Assembly: GCA_963971575.1 (NCBI GenBank)
Contig: OZ020611.1
Coordinates: 248,001-312,000, forward strand
Length of the DNA: 64,000 nt
Source of the DNA: Liopterus haemorrhoidalis
Taxonomy: Eukaryota; Arthropoda; Insecta; Coleoptera; Dytiscidae
Reading direction: 5' to 3'
The translations under genes were made by a program, and so were the position numbers. The notes under the pieces are model-generated. The model searched no databases. It saw only the letters and a program-made list of their open reading frames with translations, and was not told where the DNA came from. Below, piece by piece: positions 24,301-38,100 of the stretch; within the stretch, counting starts at the first letter, position 1, and each line of letters begins with the position of its first letter.

Positions 24301-25946
24301 TCTCAATAACGGTAAAAGATAGGGACCTCTGGTTTTAATTTTTGAGTTCCTCAAGTCCATTTTAGTCGAAGGAAATTGAGGCCTTAATAACCAAACTTAT
24401 ACAAAAGCATGTATCATTAAACAAAACCCTTAGAAATGGCAAAAAATCGAAAAATCGTAAGGGGGACCCCTTCGATAAGAAATCTCGAATTTTTACAAAA
24501 AAAAATATTTCGGGTTTTTCTCAAAATTGATACACATTGGGCCGTAGATCACAAAAATAAGGTTCATTTTGGATTTTGGCCAACTGTTTTTGAGTAAATC
24601 GGAAAAAAAGTACCTAAAATTGACTATATCGGAAAATAGTACCTAAAATTGACTATAACTCAAAAACTAAGGCCTCTTGATTTTTTTAAATATTTTTTTA
24701 TTAATCCTCACCCCAAAATTACCTAACGGCCATATTTTGGACTGTATTAGGAAAACTTTTTTTTTTCAAAAAAATTAACAGAGAGTATATGAACATGTAT
24801 CTCAAAAACTAAAAGAGATAAAGACCTGCGGTTGCAATTTTTGAAGTTTTAAGGTCCGATATATGGTAAAGGCACATTTTAAAACATATTTTAAACAAAA
24901 AAAATTTTTGAAAAATTTTGAAATTTTTGTAATGGAATTTAATTTTTCAAAAAATTATATCTCAATAACGGTAAAAGATAGGGACCTCTGGTTTAAATTT
25001 TGGAGTTCCTCAAGTCCATTTTAGTCGAAGGAAATTGGGGCCTTAATAACCAAACTTATACAAAAGCATGTATCATTAAACAAAACTCTTAGAAATGGCA
25101 AAAAATTGAAAAATGTAAGGGGGACCCCTTCGATAAGAAATCTCGAATTTTTACAAAAAAAAATATTTCGGATTTTTCTCAAAATTGATACACATTGGGC
25201 CGTAGATCACAAAAATAAGGTTCATTTTGGATTTTGGCCAACTGTTTTTGAGTAAATCGGAAAAAAAGTACCTAAAATTGACTATATCGGAAAATAGTAC
25301 CTAAAATTGACTATAACTCAAAAACTAAGGCCTCTTGATTTTTTTAAATATTTTTTTATTAATCCTCACCCCAAAATTACCTAACGGCCATATTTTGGAC
25401 TGTATTAGGAAAACTTTTTTTTTTCAAAAAAATTAACAGAGAGTATATGAACATGTATCTCAAAAACTAAAAGAGATAGGGACCTGCGGTTGGAATTTTT
25501 GAAGTTTTAAGGTCCGATATATGGTAAAGGCACATTTTAAAACATATTTTAAACAAAAAAAATTTTTGAAAAATTTTGAAATTTTTGTAATGGAATTTAA
25601 TTTTTCAAAAAATTATATCTCAATAACGGTAAAAGATAGGGACCTCTGGTTTAAATTTTTGAGTTCCTCAAGTCCATTTTAGTCGAAGGAAATTGGGGCC
25701 TTAATAACCAAACTTATACAAAAGCATGTATCATTAAACAAAACCTTTAGAAATGGCAAAAAATCGAAAAATCGTAAGGGGGACCCCTTCGATAAGAAAT
25801 CTCGAATTTTTACAAAAAAAAATATTTCGGATTTTTCTCAAAATTGATACACATTGGGCCGTAGATCACAAAAATAAGGTTCATTTTGGATTTTGGCCAA
25901 CTGTTTTTGAGTAAATCGGAAAAAAAGTACCTAAAATTGACTATAT
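21335..25946. repeat. Seven-monomer unit A-B-C-D-E-F-G, first copy
   Basis: Monomers start at 21335, 21993, 22652, 23311, 23971, 24630 and 25288. The next seven monomers (25947-30558) repeat the block at an offset of 4,612 bp, and from the second monomer on I see no differences by eye. Both copies carry the private D variant 'ccacacc', where D monomers elsewhere have 'cctcacc'. The first monomer is a full A type with 'caaacagagta' (2-bp deletion) and 'tttttaaag'. Confidence 0.93.
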
Positions 25947-26604
25947 CGGAAAATAGTACCTAAAATTGACTATAACTCAAAAACTAAGGCCTCTTGATTT
26001 TTTTAAATATTTTTTTATTAATCCTCACCCCAAAATTACCTAACGGCCATATTTTGGACTGTATTAGGAAAACTTTTTTTTTTCAAAAAAATTAACAGAG
26101 TATATGAACATGTATCTCAAAAACTAAAAGAGATAGGGACCTGCGGTTGGAATTTTTGAAGTTTTAAGGTCCGATATATGGTAAAGGCACATTTTAAAAC
26201 ATATTTTAAACAAAAAAAATTTTTGAAAAATTTTGAAATTTTTGTAATGGAATTTAATTTTTCAAAAAATTATATCTCAATAACGGTAAAAGATAGGGAC
26301 CTCTGGTTTAAATTTTTGAGTTCCTCAAGTCCATTTTAGTCGAAGGAAATTGGGGCCTTAATAACCAAACTTATACAAAAGCATGTATCATTAAACAAAA
26401 CCCTTAGAAATGGCAAAAAATCGAAAAATCGTAAGGGGGACCCCTTCGATAAGAAATCTCGAATTTTTACAAAAAAAAAATATTTCGGATTTTTCTCAAC
26501 ATTTATACACATTGGGCCGTAGATCACAAAAATAAGGTTCATTTTGGATTTTGGCCAACTGTTTTTGAGTAAATCGGAAAAAAAGTACCTAAAATTGACT
26601 ATAT
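25947..26604. repeat. Hybrid G/A monomer at a 7-monomer duplication junction
   Basis: The left part reads 'attaacagagtatatg' and 'tttttgaag', matching the G-like monomer at 30559. The right part has the A markers: 'cccttagaaatgg', a 9-A run and 'tcaacatttatac'. Unequal crossover between the monomer now at 30559 and the A monomer at 21335 predicts exactly this hybrid between two copies of A-B-C-D-E-F-G. The exchange lies between about monomer positions 215 and 460. Confidence 0.88.
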
Positions 26605-29600
26605 CGGAAAATAGTACCTAAAATTGACTATAACTCAAAAACTAAGGCCTCTTGATTTTTTTAAATATTTTTTTATTAATCCTCACCCCAAAATTACCTA
26701 ACGGCCATATTTTGGACTGTATTAGGAAAACTTTTTTTTTTCAAAAAAACTAACAGAGAGTATATGAACATGTATCTCAAAAACTAAAAGAAATAGGGAC
26801 CTGCGGTTGGAATTTTTGAAGTTTTAAGGTCCGATATATGGTAAAGGCACATTTTAAAACATATTTTAAACAAAAAAAATTTTTGAAAAATTTTGAAATT
26901 TTTGTAATGGAATTTAATTTTTCAAAAAATTATATCTCAATAACGGTAAAAGATAGGGACCTCTGGTTTTAATTTTTGAGTTCCTCAAGTCCATTTTAGT
27001 CGAAGGAAATTGGGGCCTTAATAACCAAACTTATACAAAAGCATGTATCATTAAACAAAACCCTTAAAAATGGCAAAAAATCGAAAAATCGTAAGGGGGA
27101 CCCCTTCGATAAGAAATCTCGAATTTTTACAAAAAAAAATATTTCGGATTTTTCTCAAAATTGATACACATTGGGCCGTAGATCACAAAAATAAGGTTCA
27201 TTTTGGATTTTGGCCAACTGTTTTTGAGTAAATCGGAAAAAAAGTACCTAAAATTGACTATATCGGAAAATAGTACCTAAAATTGACTATAACTCAAAAA
27301 CTAAGGCCTCTTGATTTTTTTAAATATTTTTTTATTAATCCTCACCCCAAAATTACTTAACGGCCATATTTTGGACTGTATTAGGAAAACTTTTTTTTTT
27401 CAAAAAAACTAACAGAGAGTATATGAAAATGTATCTCAAAAACTAAAAGAGATAGGGACCTGCGGTTGGAATTTTTGAAGTTTTAAGGTCCGATATATGG
27501 TAAAGGCACATTTTAAAACATATTTTAAACAAAAAAAATTTTTGAAAAATTTTGAAATTTTTGTAATGGAATTTAATTTTTCAAAAAATTATATCTCAAT
27601 AACAGTAAAAGATAGGGACCTCTGGTTTTAATTTTTGAGTTCCTCAAGTCCATTTTAGTCGAAGGAAATTGGGGCCTTAATAACCAAACTTATACAAAAG
27701 CATGTATCATTAAACAAAACCCTTAGAAATGGCAAAAAATCGAAAAATCGTAAGGGGGACCCCTTCGATAAGAAATCTCGAATTTTTACAAAAAAAAATA
27801 TTTCGGATTTTTCTCAAAATTGATACACATTGGGCCGTAGATCACAAAAATAAGGTTCATTTTGGATTTTGGCCAACTGTTTTTGAGTAAATCGGAAAAA
27901 AAGTACCTAAAATTGACTATATCGGAAAATAGTACCTAAAATTGACTATAACTCAAAAACTAAGGCCTCTTGATTTTTTTAAATATTTTTTTATTAATCC
28001 ACACCCCAAAATTACCCAACGGCCATATTTTGGACTGTATTAGGAAAACTTTTTTTTTTCAAAAAAACAAACAGAGAGTATATGAACATGTATCTCAAAA
28101 ACTAAAAGAGATAGGGACCTGCGGTTGGAATTTTTGAAGTTTTAAGGTCCGATATATGGTAAAGGCACATTTTAAAACATATTTTAAACAAAAACAATTT
28201 TTGAAAAATTTTGAAATTTTTGTAATGGAATTTAATTTTTCAAAAAATTATATCTCAATAACGGTAAAAGAGAGGGACCTCTGGTTTAAATTTTTGAGTT
28301 CCTCAAGTCCATTTTAGTCGAAGGAAATTGGGGCCTTAATAACCAAACTTATACAAAAGCATGTATCATTAAACAAAACCCTTAGAAATGGCAAAAAATC
28401 GAAAAATCGTAAGGGGGACCCCTTCGATAAGAAATCTCGAATTTTTACAAAAAAAAAATATTTCGGATTTTTCTCAAAATTGATACACATTGGGCCGTAG
28501 ATCACAAAAATAAGGTTCATTTTGGATTTTGGCCAACTGTTTTTGAGTAAATCGGAAAAAAAGTACCTAAAATTGACTATATCGGAAAATAGTACCTAAA
28601 ATTGACTATAACTCAAAAACTAAGGCCTCTTGATTTTTTTAAATATTTTTTTATTAATCCTCACCCCAAAATTACCTAACGGCCATATTTTGGACTGTAT
28701 TAGGAAAACTTTTTTTTTTCAAAAAAACTAACAGAGAGTATATGAACATGTATCTCAAAAACTAAAAGAGATAGGGACCTGCGGTTGGAATTTTTGAAGT
28801 TTTAAGGTCCGATATATGGTAAAGGCACATTTTAAAACATATTTTAAACAAAAAAAATTTTTGAAAAATTTTGAAATTTTTGTAATGGAATTTAATTTTT
28901 CAAAAAATTATATCTCAATAACGGTAAAAGATAGGGACCTCTGGTTTTAATTTTTGAGTTCCTCAAGTCCATTTTAGTCGAAGGAAATTGAGGCCTTAAT
29001 AACCAAACTTATACAAAAGCATGTATCATTAAACAAAACCCTTAGAAATGGCAAAAAATCGAAAAATCGTAAGGGGGACCCCTTCGATAAGAAATCTCGA
29101 ATTTTTACAAAAAAAAATATTTCGGGTTTTTCTCAAAATTGATACACATTGGGCCGTAGATCACAAAAATAAGGTTCATTTTGGATTTTGGCCAACTGTT
29201 TTTGAGTAAATCGGAAAAAAAGTACCTAAAATTGACTATATCGGAAAATAGTACCTAAAATTGACTATAACTCAAAAACTAAGGCCTCTTGATTTTTTTA
29301 AATATTTTTTTATTAATCCTCACCCCAAAATTACCTAACGGCCATATTTTGGACTGTATTAGGAAAACTTTTTTTTTTCAAAAAAATTAACAGAGAGTAT
29401 ATGAACATGTATCTCAAAAACTAAAAGAGATAAAGACCTGCGGTTGCAATTTTTGAAGTTTTAAGGTCCGATATATGGTAAAGGCACATTTTAAAACATA
29501 TTTTAAACAAAAAAAATTTTTGAAAAATTTTGAAATTTTTGTAATGGAATTTAATTTTTCAAAAAATTATATCTCAATAACGGTAAAAGATAGGGACCTC

Positions 29601-30558
29601 TGGTTTAAATTTTGGAGTTCCTCAAGTCCATTTTAGTCGAAGGAAATTGGGGCCTTAATAACCAAACTTATACAAAAGCATGTATCATTAAACAAAACTC
29701 TTAGAAATGGCAAAAAATTGAAAAATGTAAGGGGGACCCCTTCGATAAGAAATCTCGAATTTTTACAAAAAAAAATATTTCGGATTTTTCTCAAAATTGA
29801 TACACATTGGGCCGTAGATCACAAAAATAAGGTTCATTTTGGATTTTGGCCAACTGTTTTTGAGTAAATCGGAAAAAAAGTACCTAAAATTGACTATATC
29901 GGAAAATAGTACCTAAAATTGACTATAACTCAAAAACTAAGGCCTCTTGATTTTTTTAAATATTTTTTTATTAATCCTCACCCCAAAATTACCTAACGGC
30001 CATATTTTGGACTGTATTAGGAAAACTTTTTTTTTTCAAAAAAATTAACAGAGAGTATATGAACATGTATCTCAAAAACTAAAAGAGATAGGGACCTGCG
30101 GTTGGAATTTTTGAAGTTTTAAGGTCCGATATATGGTAAAGGCACATTTTAAAACATATTTTAAACAAAAAAAATTTTTGAAAAATTTTGAAATTTTTGT
30201 AATGGAATTTAATTTTTCAAAAAATTATATCTCAATAACGGTAAAAGATAGGGACCTCTGGTTTAAATTTTTGAGTTCCTCAAGTCCATTTTAGTCGAAG
30301 GAAATTGGGGCCTTAATAACCAAACTTATACAAAAGCATGTATCATTAAACAAAACCTTTAGAAATGGCAAAAAATCGAAAAATCGTAAGGGGGACCCCT
30401 TCGATAAGAAATCTCGAATTTTTACAAAAAAAAATATTTCGGATTTTTCTCAAAATTGATACACATTGGGCCGTAGATCACAAAAATAAGGTTCATTTTG
30501 GATTTTGGCCAACTGTTTTTGAGTAAATCGGAAAAAAAGTACCTAAAATTGACTATAT
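25947..30558. repeat. Seven-monomer unit (G/A)-B-C-D-E-F-G, second copy
   Basis: Monomers start at 25947, 26605, 27264, 27923, 28583, 29242 and 29900. This is a tandem copy of 21335-25946, 4,612 bp downstream. Apart from the left part of its first monomer I noticed no differences, which makes it one of the youngest rearrangements in the window, or a place where the assembly could have expanded or collapsed a repeat. Confidence 0.92.
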
Positions 30559-31874
30559 CGGAAAATAGTACCTAAAATTGACTATAACTCAAAAACTAAG
30601 GCCTCTTGATTTTTTTAAATATTTTTTTATTAATCCTCACCCCAAAATTACCTAACGGCCATATTTTGGACTGTATTAGGAAAACTTTTTTTTTTCAAAA
30701 AAATTAACAGAGTATATGAACATGTATCTCAAAAACTAAAAGAGATAGGGACCTGCGGTTGGAATTTTTGAAGTTTTAAGGTCCGATATATGGTAAAGGC
30801 ACATTTTAAAACATATTTTAAACAAAAAAAATTTTTGAAAAATTTTGAAATTTTTGTAATGGAATTTAATTTTTCAAAAAATTATATCTCAATAACGGTA
30901 AAAGATAGGGACCTCTGGTTTAAATTTTTGAGTTCCTCAAGTCCATTTTAGTCGAAGGAAATTGGGGCCTTAATAACCAAACTTATACAAAAGCATGTAT
31001 CATTAAACAAAACCTTTAGAAATGGCAAAAAATCGAAAAATCGTAAGGGGGACCCCTTCGATAAGAAATCTCGAATTTTTACAAAAAAAAATATTTCGGA
31101 TTTTTCTCAAAATTGATACACATTGGGCCGTAGATCACAAAAATAAGGTTCATTTTGGATTTTGGCCAACTGTTTTTGAGTAAATCGGAAAAAAAGTACC
31201 TAAAATTGACTATATCGGAAAATAGTACCTAAAATTGACTATAACTCAAAAACTAAGGCCTCTTGATTTTTTTAAATATTTTTTTATTAATCCTCACCCC
31301 AAAATTACCTAACGGCCATATTTTGGACTGTATTAGGAAAACTTTTTTTTTTCAAAAAAATTAACAGAGAGTATATGAACATGTATCTCAAAAACTAAAA
31401 GAGATAGGGACCTGCGGTTGGAATTTTTGAAGTTTTAAGGTCCGATATATGGTAAAGGCACATTTTAAAACATATTTTAAACAAAAAAAATTTTTGAAAA
31501 ATTTTGAAATTTTTGTAATGGAATTTAATTTTTCAAAAAATTATATCTCAATAACGGTAAAAGATAGGGACCTCTGGTTTAAATTTTTGAGTTCCTCAAG
31601 TCCATTTTAGTCGAAGGAAATTGGGGCCTTAATAACCAAACTTATACAAAAGCATGTATCATTAAACAAAACCTTTAGAAATGGCAAAAAATCGAAAAAT
31701 CGTAAGGGGGACCCCTTCGATAAGAAATCTCGAATTTTTACAAAAAAAAATATTTCGGATTTTTCTCAAAATTGATACACATTGGGCCGTAGATCACAAA
31801 AATAAGGTTCATTTTTGATTTTGGCCAACTGTTTTTGAGTAAATCGGAAAAAAAGTACCTAAAATTGACTATAT
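29900..31874. repeat. Three consecutive type G monomers
   Basis: Monomers at 29900, 30559 and 31216 all have 'attaacag', 'aacctttagaaa' and 'ggtttaaat'. The middle one has 'cagagtatatg' (2-bp deletion) and the last has 'catttttgatt'. Other regions carry a single G before H (3546 and 56913). The middle monomer is the inferred left parent of the hybrid at 25947. The third G aligns with the G at 3546 and begins large copy 2. Confidence 0.85.
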
Positions 31875-32533
31875 CGGAAAATAGTACCTAAAATTGACTA
31901 TAACTCAAAAGGTAAGGCCTCTTGATTTTTTTAAATATTTTTTTATTAATCCTCACCCCAAAATTACCTAACGGCCATATTTTGGACTGTATTAGGAAAA
32001 CTTTTTTTTTTCAAAAAAACTAACAGAGAGTATATGAACATGTATCTCAAAAACTAAAAGAGATAGGGACCTGCGGTTGGAATTTTTGAAGTTTTAAGGT
32101 CCGATATATGGTAAAGGCACATTTTAAAACATATTTTAAACAAAAAAAAATTTTGAAAAATTTTGAAATTTTTGTAATGGAATTTAATTTTTCAAAAAAT
32201 TATATCTCAATAACGGTAAAAGATAGGGACCTCTGGTTTAAATTTTTGAGTTCTTCAAGTCCATTTTAGTCGAAGGAAATTGGGGCCTTAATAACCAAAC
32301 TTATACAAAAGCATGTATCATTAAACAAAACCCTTAAAAATGGCCGAAAATCGAAAAATCGTAAGGGGGACCCCTTCGATAAGAAATCTCGAATTTTTAC
32401 AAAAAAAAATATTTCGGATTTTTCTCAAAATTGATACACATTGGGCCGTAGATCACAAAAATAAGGTTCATTTTGGATTTTGGCCAACTGTTTTTGAGTA
32501 AATCGGAAAAAAAGTACCTAAAATTGACTATAT

Positions 32534-35170
32534 CGGAAAATAGTACATAAAATTGACTATAACTCAAAAACTAAGGCCTCTTGATTTTTTTAAATATTTT
32601 TTTATTAATCCTCACCCCAAAATTACCTAACGGCCATATTTTGGACTGTATTAGGAAAACTTTTTTTTTTCAAAAAAACTAACAGAGAGTATATGAACAT
32701 GTATCTCAAAAACTAAAAGAGATAGGGACCTGCGGTTGGAATTTTTGAAGTTTTAAGGTCCGATATATGGTAAAGGCACATTTTAAAACATATTTTAAAC
32801 AAAAAAAATTTTTGAAAAATTTTGAAATTTTTGTAATGGAATTTAATTTTTCAAAAAATTATATCTCAATAACGGTAAAAGATAGGGACCTCTGGTTTAA
32901 ATTTTTGAGTTCCTCAAGTCCATTTTAGTCGAAGGAAATTGGGGCCTTAATAACCAAACTTATACAAAAGCATGTATCATTAAACAAAACCCTTAGAAAT
33001 GGCAAAAAATCGAAAAATCGTAAGGGGGACCCCTTCGATAAGAAATCTCGAATTTTTACAAAAAAAAAAGAATTCGGATTTTTCTCAAAATTGATACACA
33101 TTGGGCCGTAGATCACAAAAAATAAGGTTCATTTTGGATTTTGGCCAACTGTTTTTGAGTAAATCGGAAAAAAAGTACCTAAAATTGACTATATCGGAAA
33201 ATAGTACCTAAAATTGACTATAACTCAAAAACTAAGGCCTCTTGATTTTTTTAAATATTTTTTTATTAATCCTCACCCCAAAATTACCTAACGGCCATAT
33301 TTTGGACTGTATTAGGAAAACTTTTTTTTTTCAAAAAAACTAACAGAGTATATGAACATGTATCTCAAAAACTAAAAGAGATAGGGACCTGCGGTTGGAA
33401 TTTTTGAAGTTTTAAGGTCCGATATATGGTAAAGGCACATTTTAAAACATATTTTAAACAAAAAAAAATTTTGAAAAATTTTGAATATTTTGTAATGGAA
33501 TTTAATTTTTCAAAAAATTATATCTCAATAACGGTAAAAGATAGGGACCTCTGGTTTAAATTTTTGAGTTTCTAAAGTCCATTTTAGTCGAAGAAAATTG
33601 GGGCCTTAATAACCAAACTTATACAAAAGCATGTATCATTAAACAAAACCCTTAGAAATGGCAAAAAATCGAAAAATCGTAAGGGGGACCCCTTCGATAA
33701 GAAATCTCGAATTTTTACAAAAAAAAATATTTCGGATTTTTCTCAAAATTGATACACATTGGGCCGTAGATCACAAAAATAAGGTTCATTTTGGATTCTG
33801 GCCAACTGTTTTTGAGTAAATCGGAAAAAAAGTACCTAAAATTGACTATATCGGAAAATAGTACCTAAAATTGACTATAACTCAAAAACTAAGGCTTCTT
33901 CATTATTTTAAATATTTTTTTATTAATCCTCACCCCAAAATTACCTAACGGCCATATTTTGGACTGTATTAGGAAAACTTTTTTTTTTCAAAAAAACTAA
34001 CAGAGAGTATATGAACATGTATCTCAAAAACTAAAAGAGATAGGGACCTGCGGTTGGAATTTTTGAAGTTTTAAGGTCCGATATATGGTAAAGGCACATT
34101 TTAAAACATATTTTAAACAAAAAAAAATTTTGAAAAATTTTGAAATTTTTGTAATGGAATTTAATTTTTCAAAAAATTATATCTCAATAACGGTAAAAGA
34201 TAGGGACCTCTGGTTTAAATTTTTGAGTTCCTTAAGTCCATTTTAGTCGAAGGAAATTGGGGCCTTAATAACCAAACTTATACAAAAGCATGTATCATTA
34301 AACAAAACCCTTAGAAATGGCAAAAAATCGAAAAATCGTAAGGGGGACCCCTTCGATAAGAAATCTCGAATTTTTACAAAAAAAAATATTTCGGATTTTT
34401 CTCAAAATTGATACACATTGGGCCGTAGATCACAAAAATAAGGTTCGTTTTGGATTTTGGCCAACTGTTTTTGAGTAAATCGGAAAAAAAGTACCTAAAA
34501 TTGACTATATCGGAAAATAGTACCTAAAATTGACTATAACTCAAAAACCAAGGCCTCTTGATTTTTTTAAATATTTTTTTATTAATACTCACCCCAAAAT
34601 TACCTAACGGCCATATTTTGGACTGTATTAGGAAAACTTTTTTTTTTCAAAAAAATTAACAGAGAGTATATGAACATGTATCTCAAAAACTAAAAGAGAT
34701 AGGGACCTGCGGTTGGAATTTTTGAAGTTTTAAGGTCCGATATATGGTAAAGGCACATTTTAAAACATATTTTAAACAAAAAAAAATTTTGAAAAATTTT
34801 GAAATTTTTGTAGTGTAATTTAATTTTTCAAAAAATTATATCTCAATAACGGTAAAAGATAGGGACCTCTGGTTTAAATTTTTGAGTTCCTCAAGTCCAT
34901 TTTAGTCGAAGGACATTGGGTGCCTTAGTAACAAAACTTATACAAAAGCATGTATCATTAAACAAAACCCTTAAAAATGGCAAAAAGTCGAAAAATCGTA
35001 AGGGGGACCCCTTCGATAAGAAATCTCGAATTTTTACAAAAAAAAATATTTCGGATTTTTCTCAAAATTGATACACATTGGGCCGTAGATCACAAAAATA
35101 AGGTTCATTTTGGATTTTGGCCAACTGTTTTTGAGTAAATCGGAGAAAAAGTACCTAAAATTGACTATAT
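32534..35170. repeat. I-J-K-L cassette, first instance in copy 2
   Basis: Monomers start at 32534, 33195, 33852 and 34511. GAATTC is at 33070-33075. This is the counterpart of 4864-7500, with the same 'agtacataaa', 'gaatatttt' and 'ggattctgg' markers. Differences seen in J are 'gtaaaag' for 'gtgaaag' and 'gtttctaaag' for 'gttcctaaag'. Confidence 0.88.
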
Positions 35171-38100
35171 CGGAAAATAGTACCTAAAATTGACTATAAC
35201 TCAAAAACTAAGGCCTCTTGATTTTTTTAAATATTTTTTTATTAATCCTCACCCCAAAATTACCTAACGGCCATATTTTGGACTGTATTAGGAAAACTTT
35301 TTTTTTTCAAAAAAATTAACAGAGAGTATATGAACATGTATCTCAAAAACTAAAAGAGATAGGGACCTGCGGTTGGAATTTTTGAAGTTTTAAGGTCCGA
35401 TATATGGTAAAGGCACATTTTAAAACATATTTTAAACAAAAAAAATTTTTGAAAAATTTTGAAATTTTTGTAGTGCAATTTAATTTTTCAAAAAATTATA
35501 TCTCAATAACGGTAAAAGATAGGGACCTCTGGTTTAAATTTTTGAGTTCCTCAAGTCCATTTTAGTCGAAGGAAATTGGGGCCTTAATAACAAAACTTAT
35601 ACAAAAGCTTGTATCATTTAACAAAACCCTTAAAAATGGCAAAAAATCGAAAAATCGTATGGGGGACCCCTTCGATAAGAAATCTCGAATTTTTACAAAA
35701 AAAAATATTTCGGATTTTTCTCAAAATTGATACACATTGGGCCGTAGATCACAAAAATAAGGTTCATTTTGGATTTTGGCCAACTGTTTTTGAGTAAATC
35801 GGAAAAAAAGTACCTAAAATTGACTATATCGGAAAATAGTACATACAATTGACTATAACTCAAAAACTAAGGCCTCTTGATTTTTTTAAATATTTTTTTA
35901 TTAATCCTCACCCCAAAATTACCTAACGGCCATATTTTGGACTGTATTAGGAAAACTTTTTTTTTTCAAAAAAATTAACAGAGAGTATATGAACATGTAT
36001 CTCAAAAACTAAAAGAGATAGGGACCTGCGGTTGGAATTTTTGAAGTTTTAAGGTCCGATATATGGTAAAGGCACATTTTAAAACATATTTTAAACAAAA
36101 AAAAATTTTGAAAAATTTTGAAATTTTTGTAGTGTAATTTAATTTTTCAAAAAATTATATCTCAATAACGGTAAAAGATAGGGACCTTTGGTTTAAATTT
36201 TTGAGTTCCTCAAGTCCATTTTAGTCGAAGGAAATTGGGGCCTTAATAACAAAACTTATACAAAAGCATGTATCATTAAACAAAACCCTTAAAAATGGCA
36301 AAAAGTCGAAAAATCGTACGGGGGACCCCTTCGATAAGAAATCTCGAATTTTTACAAAAAAAAATATTTCGGATTTTTCTCAAAATTGATACACATTGGG
36401 CCGTAGATCACAAAAATAAGGTTCATTTTGGATTTTGGCCAACTGTTTTTGAGTAAATCGGAAAAAAAGTACCTAAAATTGACTATATCGGAAAATAGTA
36501 CCTAAAATTGACTATAACTCAAAAACCAAGGCCTCTTGATTTTTTTAAATATTTTTTTATTAATACTCACCCCAAAATTACCTAACGGCCATATTTTGGA
36601 CTGTATTAGGAAAACTTTTTTTTTCAAAAAAATTAACAGAGAGTATATGAACATGTATCTCAAAAACTAAAAGAGATAGGGACCTGCGGTTGGAATTTTT
36701 GAAGTTTTAAGGTCCGATATATGGTAAAGGCACATTTTAAAACATATTTTAAACAAAAAAAAATTTTGAAAAATTTTGAAATTTTTGTAGTGTAATTTAA
36801 TTTTTCAAAAAATTATATCTCAATAACGGTAAAAGATAGGGACCTTTGGTTTAAATTTTTGAGTTCCTCAAGTCCATTTTAGTCGAAGGAAATTGGGGCC
36901 TTAATAACAAAACTTATACAAAAGCATGTATCATTAAACAAAACCCTTAAAAATGGCAAAAAGTCGAAAAATCGTACGGGGGACCCCTTCGATAAGAAAT
37001 CTCGAATTTTTACAAAAAAAAATATTTCGGATTTTTCTCAAAATTGATACACATTGGGCCGTAGATCACAAAAATAAGGTTCATTTTGGATTTTGGCCAA
37101 CTGTTTTTGAGTAAATCGGAAAAAAAGTACCTAAAATTGACTATATCGGAAAATAGTACCTAAAATTGACTATAACTCAAAAACCAAGGCCTCTTGATTT
37201 TTTTAAATATTTTTTTATTAATACTCACCCCAAAATTACCTAACGGCCATATTTTGGACTGTATTAGGAAAACTTTTTTTTTTCAAAAAAATTAACAGAG
37301 AGTATATGAACATGTATCTCAAAAACTAAAAGAGATAGGGACCTGCGGTTGGAATTTTTGAAGTTTTAAGGTCCGATATATGGTAAAGGCACATTTTAAA
37401 ACATATTTTAAACAAAAAAAAATTTTGAAAAATTTTGAAATTTTTGTAGTGTAATTTAATTTTTCAAAAAATTATATCTCAATAACGGTAAAAGATAGGG
37501 ACCTTTGGTTTAAATTTTTGAGTTCCTCAAGTCCATTTTAGTCGAAGGAAATTGGGGCCTTAATAACAAAACTTATACAAAAGCATGTATCATTATACAA
37601 AACCCTTAAAAATGGCAAAAAGTCGAAAAATCGTACGGGGGACCCCTTCGATAAGAAATCTCGAATTTTTACAAAAAAAAATATTTCGGATTTTTCTCAA
37701 AATTGATACACATTGGGCCGTAGATCACAAAAATAAGGTTCATTTTGGATTTTGGCCAACTGTTTTTGAGTAAATCGGAAAAAAAGTACCTAAAATTGAC
37801 TATATCGGAAAATAGTACCTAAAATTGACTATAACTCAAAAACCAAGGCCTCTTGATTTTTTTAAATATTTTTTTATTAATACTCACCCCAAAATTACCT
37901 AACGGCCATATTTTGGACTGTATTAGGAAAACTTTTTTTTTTCAAAAAAATTAACAGAGAGTATATGAACATGTATCTCAAAAACTAAAAGAGATAGGGA
38001 CCTGCGGTTGGAATTTTTGAAGTTTTAAGGTCCGATATATGGTAAAGGCACATTTTAAAACATATTTTAAACAAAAAAAAATTTTGAAAAATTTTGAAAT

